Origin: Sphaeramia orbicularis | Lineage: Eukaryota; Chordata; Actinopteri; Kurtiformes; Apogonidae | NCBI RefSeq assembly: GCF_902148855.1 | Contig: NC_043978.1 | Coordinates: forward strand, 1,441,152-1,505,151 | Direction: 5' to 3' | DNA: 64,000 nucleotides | Part shown: positions 54,254-64,000 of the stretch, one piece after another | How the letters are laid out: each line of letters opens with the position of its first letter | Position numbering within the stretch: position 1 is the first letter of the stretch | Notes under the pieces: generated by a model | Told to the model about the DNA's origin: nothing | The model's database searches: none | The model's input: the letters and a program-made list of their open reading frames with translations, nothing else | Program-made: the position numbers and the translations under genes

Positions 54254-55622
54254 GACATGGACATTGCTGTGGTCGTTGCTGTTGCTGTGGACGTTGCTGT
54301 AGACGTGGTCATTGCTGTGGATGTTGCTGTGGTTGTTGCTGTGGTGGTTGCTGTGGACGTTGCTGTGGATGTGGTTGTTGCTGTGGAAGTGGTCATTGCT
54401 GTGGATGTTGCTGTGGTTGTTGCTGTGGTCGTTGCTGTTGCTGTGGTGGTTGCTCTGTACATTGCTATGGATGTGGTCATTGCCGTGGATGTTGCTGTCG
54501 TCATTGCTGTGGTTGTTGCTATGGACATGGTCATTGCTGTGGACGTTGCTAAGGTCATTGCTGTGGTGGTTGCTGTGGACGTGGTTGTTGCTGTGGTGGT
54601 TGCTGTGGATTTGGTCATTGCTGTGGACATTGCTGTGGTCGTTGCTGTGGACGTGGTCATTCCTGTGGTCATTGCTGTGGTCATTGCTGTGTCTGTGGTG
54701 GTTGCCGTGGTGGTTGCTGTGATGGTTGCTGTGTCCGTGGTGGTTGCTGTGGGCCTGGTTGTTGCTGTGGTGGTTGCTGTGGTCATTGCTGTGTCTGTGG
54801 TGGTTGCCATGGTGGTTGCTGTGATGGTTGCTGTGTCCGTGGTGGTTGCTGTGGTAGTTGCTGTGGGCATGGTCATTGCTGTGGACGTTGCTGTGTCCGT
54901 GGTCGTTGCTGTGGTTGTTGCTGTGGACGTGGTTGTTACTGTGGTCGTTGCTGTGGATGTGGTGGTTGCTGTGGTGGTTGCTGTGGTCATTGCTGTGGTC
55001 ATTGCTGTGGACATGGTGGTTGCTGTGGTCTTTGCTGTGGACGTGGTGGTTGCTGTGGTAGTTGCTGTGGTCATTGCTGTGTCTGTGGTGGTTGCTGTGG
55101 TGGTTGCTGTGATGGTTACTGTGTCCGTGGTGGTTGCTGTGGGCGTGGTGTTTGCTGTGGTGGTTGCTGTGGGCATGGTCATTGCTGTGGATGTTGCTGT
55201 GTCCATGGTCGTTGCTGTGGTTGTTACTGTGGACGTGGTTGTTACTGTGGTCATTGCTGTGGACGTGGTGGTTGCTGTGGTGGTGGCTGTGGTCATTGCT
55301 GTGGACGTGGTGGTTGCTGTGGTCTTTGCTGTGGACGTGGTGGTTGCTGTGGTAGTTGCTGTGTCCATGGTGGTTGCTGTGGTGGTTGCTGTATCTGTAG
55401 TGGTTGCTGTGGTGATTGCTGTGGTGGTTGCTTTGATAGTTGCTGTGGTGGTTGTTGTGGTGGTTGCCATTGTGGTTACTGTGGTGGTTGCTGTGGACGT
55501 GGTGGTTGCCGTGGTGGTTGCTGTGGTGGTTGCTGTGGTGGTTGTTGTGGTGGTTGCCGTGGTGGTTGCTGTGGTCGTGGTGGTTGCTGTGGTGGTTGCT
55601 GTGGTGGTTGCTGCGGTGCTGT
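54254..55622. repeat. GTTGCTGTGG-type minisatellite, ~1.37 kb
   Basis: Built of GTTGCTGTGG, GTCATTGCTGTGG and GACGTGGTGGTTGCTGTG blocks whose lengths are multiples of three, so frames stay open on both strands. Blocks of roughly 190-360 bases recur (for example TGTGTCTGTGGTGGTTGC near 54690, 54790 and 55078). It is downstream of the last identified SRCR-gene exon. Confidence 0.95.
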
Positions 55623-55799
55623 GTTGCGTGCCTTCAGTCGGCTCCGCCCCCTACTGGCCTGGAACAAACATGTCATCATCATGTGCTGCTGTCACTCATG
55701 TGTGTGTGAGTCCATGTCCAGTCCATTCAAACACTGAATCCAATCAGCTGATCGGTGACATAACGCTGACATGGGACGGCTCTGAAAGCACACAGAAGA

Positions 55800-56612
55800 A
55801 CCACCGATAGCGGAATAACAGAATAATGACCAATAATGTAAGAATGATCGAAAACGGAATAACCTCCGAAAACAGAATAACCACTGATAACGGAATAACC
55901 ACCGATAACGGAATAACAGAATAATGACCAATAACAGAATAATGACCGATAACGGAATAATGTCCGATAACGGAATAACCACCAATAACGGAATAACCAC
56001 CGATAATGGAATAATGACTGATCACGGAATAACCACTGATAACGGAATAACAGAATAATGAGCGATAACGGAATAACAATCAATAACAGAAGACCACCGA
56101 GAACGGAATAATCACCGATAGCGAAAGAACCACCGATAGTGGAAGAACCATTGTTGTGGAAGAACCACTGAGAATGGAATAACCACCAATAGTGGAATAA
56201 CCACCGATAATGGAAGAACGACAGATAATGGAAGAACCACCAATAACGGAAGAACCACCGAGAACGGAAGAACCACTGAAAACGGAATAACGACTGATAA
56301 CGGAATAACCGCCAATAATGGAATAACAGAGTAATGACCAATAACGGAATAACGACTGATAACGGAATAACCCCCAATAATGGAATAACCACCGATAATG
56401 GAATAACCACCGATAACAGAATAACGACCGAGAACGGAAGAGCCACCGATAATGGAAGAACGACCGATAACGGAATAACAGAATAACGACCAATAACGGA
56501 TTAATGACAGATAACGGAATAATGACCGATAACGAAATAACCACCGAAAACGGAATAAGGGCTGATAACGGAATAACCACTGATAATGGAAGAACCACCG
56601 ATAACTGAAGAA
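55800..56612. repeat. 18-bp-type minisatellite (ACCGATAACGGAATAACC)
   Basis: About 45 degenerate units with two variant lengths, GATAACGGAATAA and CAGAATAATGACC. A short stretch of the same motif in inverted orientation is at 56820-56905 (GTTATTCCGTTATCG). Confidence 0.93.
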
Positions 56613-57040
56613 CTTTTGGCCGTACTTTATTGGCCTGGTAAACCCACCCACCCATCCTCTCTCTCCCTCTTTCTCTCTCTCTCTCTCTGTGATTTTATCT
56701 CAGTTCTATCTAATAAATCAAACTTAAACACAGTTTTATTCATATATTATTACGTTATTACCTCAGTTATAACATTTGCAAAGAACTTTTTTTTTACCAG
56801 GACAATAACATAATAAGTTATTACGTTATGGGTTCTGGACCGTTATTTTATTATCAGCCGTTATTCTGTTATCGGTTGTTATTCCGTTATCGTCCCTTCT
56901 TCTGTGATTGTCTGGTCCACACCATGAGCCTGTGAAATCTTCACAAACATGTGTCAGATGTTGGAGGTAAACCCAGTTTGGCAGAAGCATCCCATGTCAG
57001 CGTTGAAGTGTGTTAGTGTTGAATAAAACTGTGAACTGAC
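56613..57040. other. Short intergenic or intron stretch
   Basis: Holds a (CT)n tract at 56657-56690 and the inverted minisatellite relic at 56820-56905. A cytoplasmic-tail exon of the SRCR gene may lie here or further left, but none could be shown. Confidence 0.35.
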
Positions 57041-63130
<6,090 letters not shown>

Positions 63131-63481
63131 TTAAAACAAACGAGTACAGCCTAAATTAAAAATGTTTGATTAAAATCAGTAAAACAGTCACTGTTATTTT
63201 CCACTCTTAACTCACATTACAATGAAACACACACATACTGTAAAATAGAAGTTTTTGTTTCAATGTAAAACTATGAGTAAAAGGGCTGCCTTACATTTTT
63301 ATGTCAAATGAAAAAACTGAACTTCTTCTGTTAACGTATGTCGTGTTTTCTCAATGAAATATCCTTTCTTGTGTCTACGTCTGTTTTTTCTTGGACAAAG
63401 ATTTGTTAATTAGTTGAACGTGTTATTAAGTTGTTTGAAAAAAAAAATGTAATCCATCTGAATTAACACTGCATGGTGTAG

Positions 63482-63569
63482 ACCAGGGGTGTCCAGTCCT
63501 GGTCCTCCAGAGCTACTTTAAAACATGCAGGATAGTAGCTCTAGAGGACCAGGACTGGACACCCCTGGT
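63482..63569. mobile_element. 88-bp hairpin MITE
   Basis: Two 36-base arms, ACCAGGGGTGTCCAGTCCTG... and its near-perfect inverse ending CACCCCTGGT, around a 16-base loop. It is a common kind of fish foldback repeat. Confidence 0.85.
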
Positions 63570-63629
63570 GGAGACAGATGTTTACTAGTCTGGTTAGTTC
63601 ACATCTGTTATTACATCTCATCAGTCATG

Positions 63630-63700
63630 ACTGGTGTTGGAGTCGAACCCACGACCTTCTTGTTAGAAGGCACCTGTACTAATGACTGTACCACCTGTCC
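63630..63700 (-). repeat. tRNA-derived SINE head
   Basis: On the minus strand, an A-box-like TGGTACAGTCATTAGTACAG and a B box GGTTCGACTCC are spaced as in a tRNA gene. It has no cloverleaf good enough to be a working tRNA. Confidence 0.6.
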
Positions 63701-63796
63701 TGTTCAAGCCAGAATCATCTATGTTTTTTATTTCTTTAAAAATCGCTATCTCACCGAATCATTTGAAAGCTGACCAAGATCAAATTTAAAATGTTA

Positions 63797-63822
63797 TAAT
63801 AATAAAAATAATAATAATAATG

Positions 63823-63872
<50 letters not shown>
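63797..63872. repeat. (AAT)n microsatellite
   Basis: About 24 AAT units, next to a LINE fragment. Confidence 0.95.
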
Positions 63873-63887
63873 TTTAACACATGGAGG

Positions 63888-64000
63888 AAACAGAGCTTAG
63901 ACACCAGGAGACAGATGGACCAATCTTCGGGGCAGAAGTTGCAGAGGTAGTGGAACTTCTCCGCATCGGTGGAGCTGGGGGGGTTGATGAGATCCACCCT
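63888..64000 (+). mobile_element. LINE reverse transcriptase fragment (Rex3/RTE-like), open at right edge
   Basis: One frame reads GAEVAEVVELLRIGG and GGVDEIHP, matching the block [20 protein letters not shown] of the Rex3 copy here. It continues off the window. Confidence 0.6.

Noticed and set aside
53603-55810. 735-codon open frame across two minisatellites
   Set aside because: The sequence is only repeats (RGSAGEVQLERFSW periods, then VVAVVVAV). The repeat lengths keep the frame open, the opposite strand is equally open, and there is no domain or splice signal.
56079-56655. Aromatic-rich minus-strand frames (FRYRSLFRY type)
   Set aside because: They are translations of the 18-bp minisatellite.
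63630-63700. A working tRNA gene
   Set aside because: Only the A- and B-box words fit; acceptor and anticodon stems do not pair well, so it is called a SINE head.

Overview
The window looks like teleost fish nuclear DNA, probably from a spiny-rayed (percomorph-type) species. It holds the fish LINE Rex3, a DIRS-type retroelement remnant, many hAT-type miniature elements, a fish-style EBI3 and an SRCR-Ig receptor. Genes are split into short exons by long introns full of repeats. Nothing bacterial is present.

Three host protein genes can be supported. (1) odf3/cimap1, plus strand, five coding exons from 5050 to 12274, predicted 255 aa: a PGP (SHIPPO) repeat protein of sperm tails and ciliary microtubules. 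(2) ebi3, minus strand, six coding exons from 29134 down to 17498, predicted 247 aa: the soluble cytokine-receptor-like beta subunit of IL-27/IL-35 cytokines. odf3 and ebi3 converge tail to tail across a retroelement graveyard (12.4-17.4 kb). (3) An SRCR-SRCR-Ig-transmembrane receptor, minus strand, 63081 down to 57041. Its 5' end lies beyond the right edge, its tail exon was not found, and its first SRCR exon carries a one-base frameshift.

Between ebi3 and the receptor lies a decayed tandem array (32987-41756) of about 1.86-kb units, each with one U2 and one U1 snRNA gene on the plus strand. Two of these RNA genes are cut by DNA transposons with exact target duplications. A ~3.0-kb element with a 7-bp duplication sits inside U1 and is best explained as a Dada-type, snRNA-targeting transposon. 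A 966-bp hAT element with an 8-bp duplication sits inside the U2 branch-site recognition sequence. The likely parent of that hAT element, with transposase remnants, lies at 45854-49252.

The rest is a stack of transposons whose ends can often be fixed by terminal repeats and target duplications. It includes a nearly full-length dead Rex3 in ebi3 intron 5, a three-level nest at 50.2-52.2 kb, and a DIRS remnant holding a solo LTR. There are also large tandem arrays: TG, TCTTA, a 14-bp minisatellite, a GTTGCTGTGG type, an 18-bp type and a 29-bp type. The 29-bp array has a related unexpanded copy elsewhere in the window.
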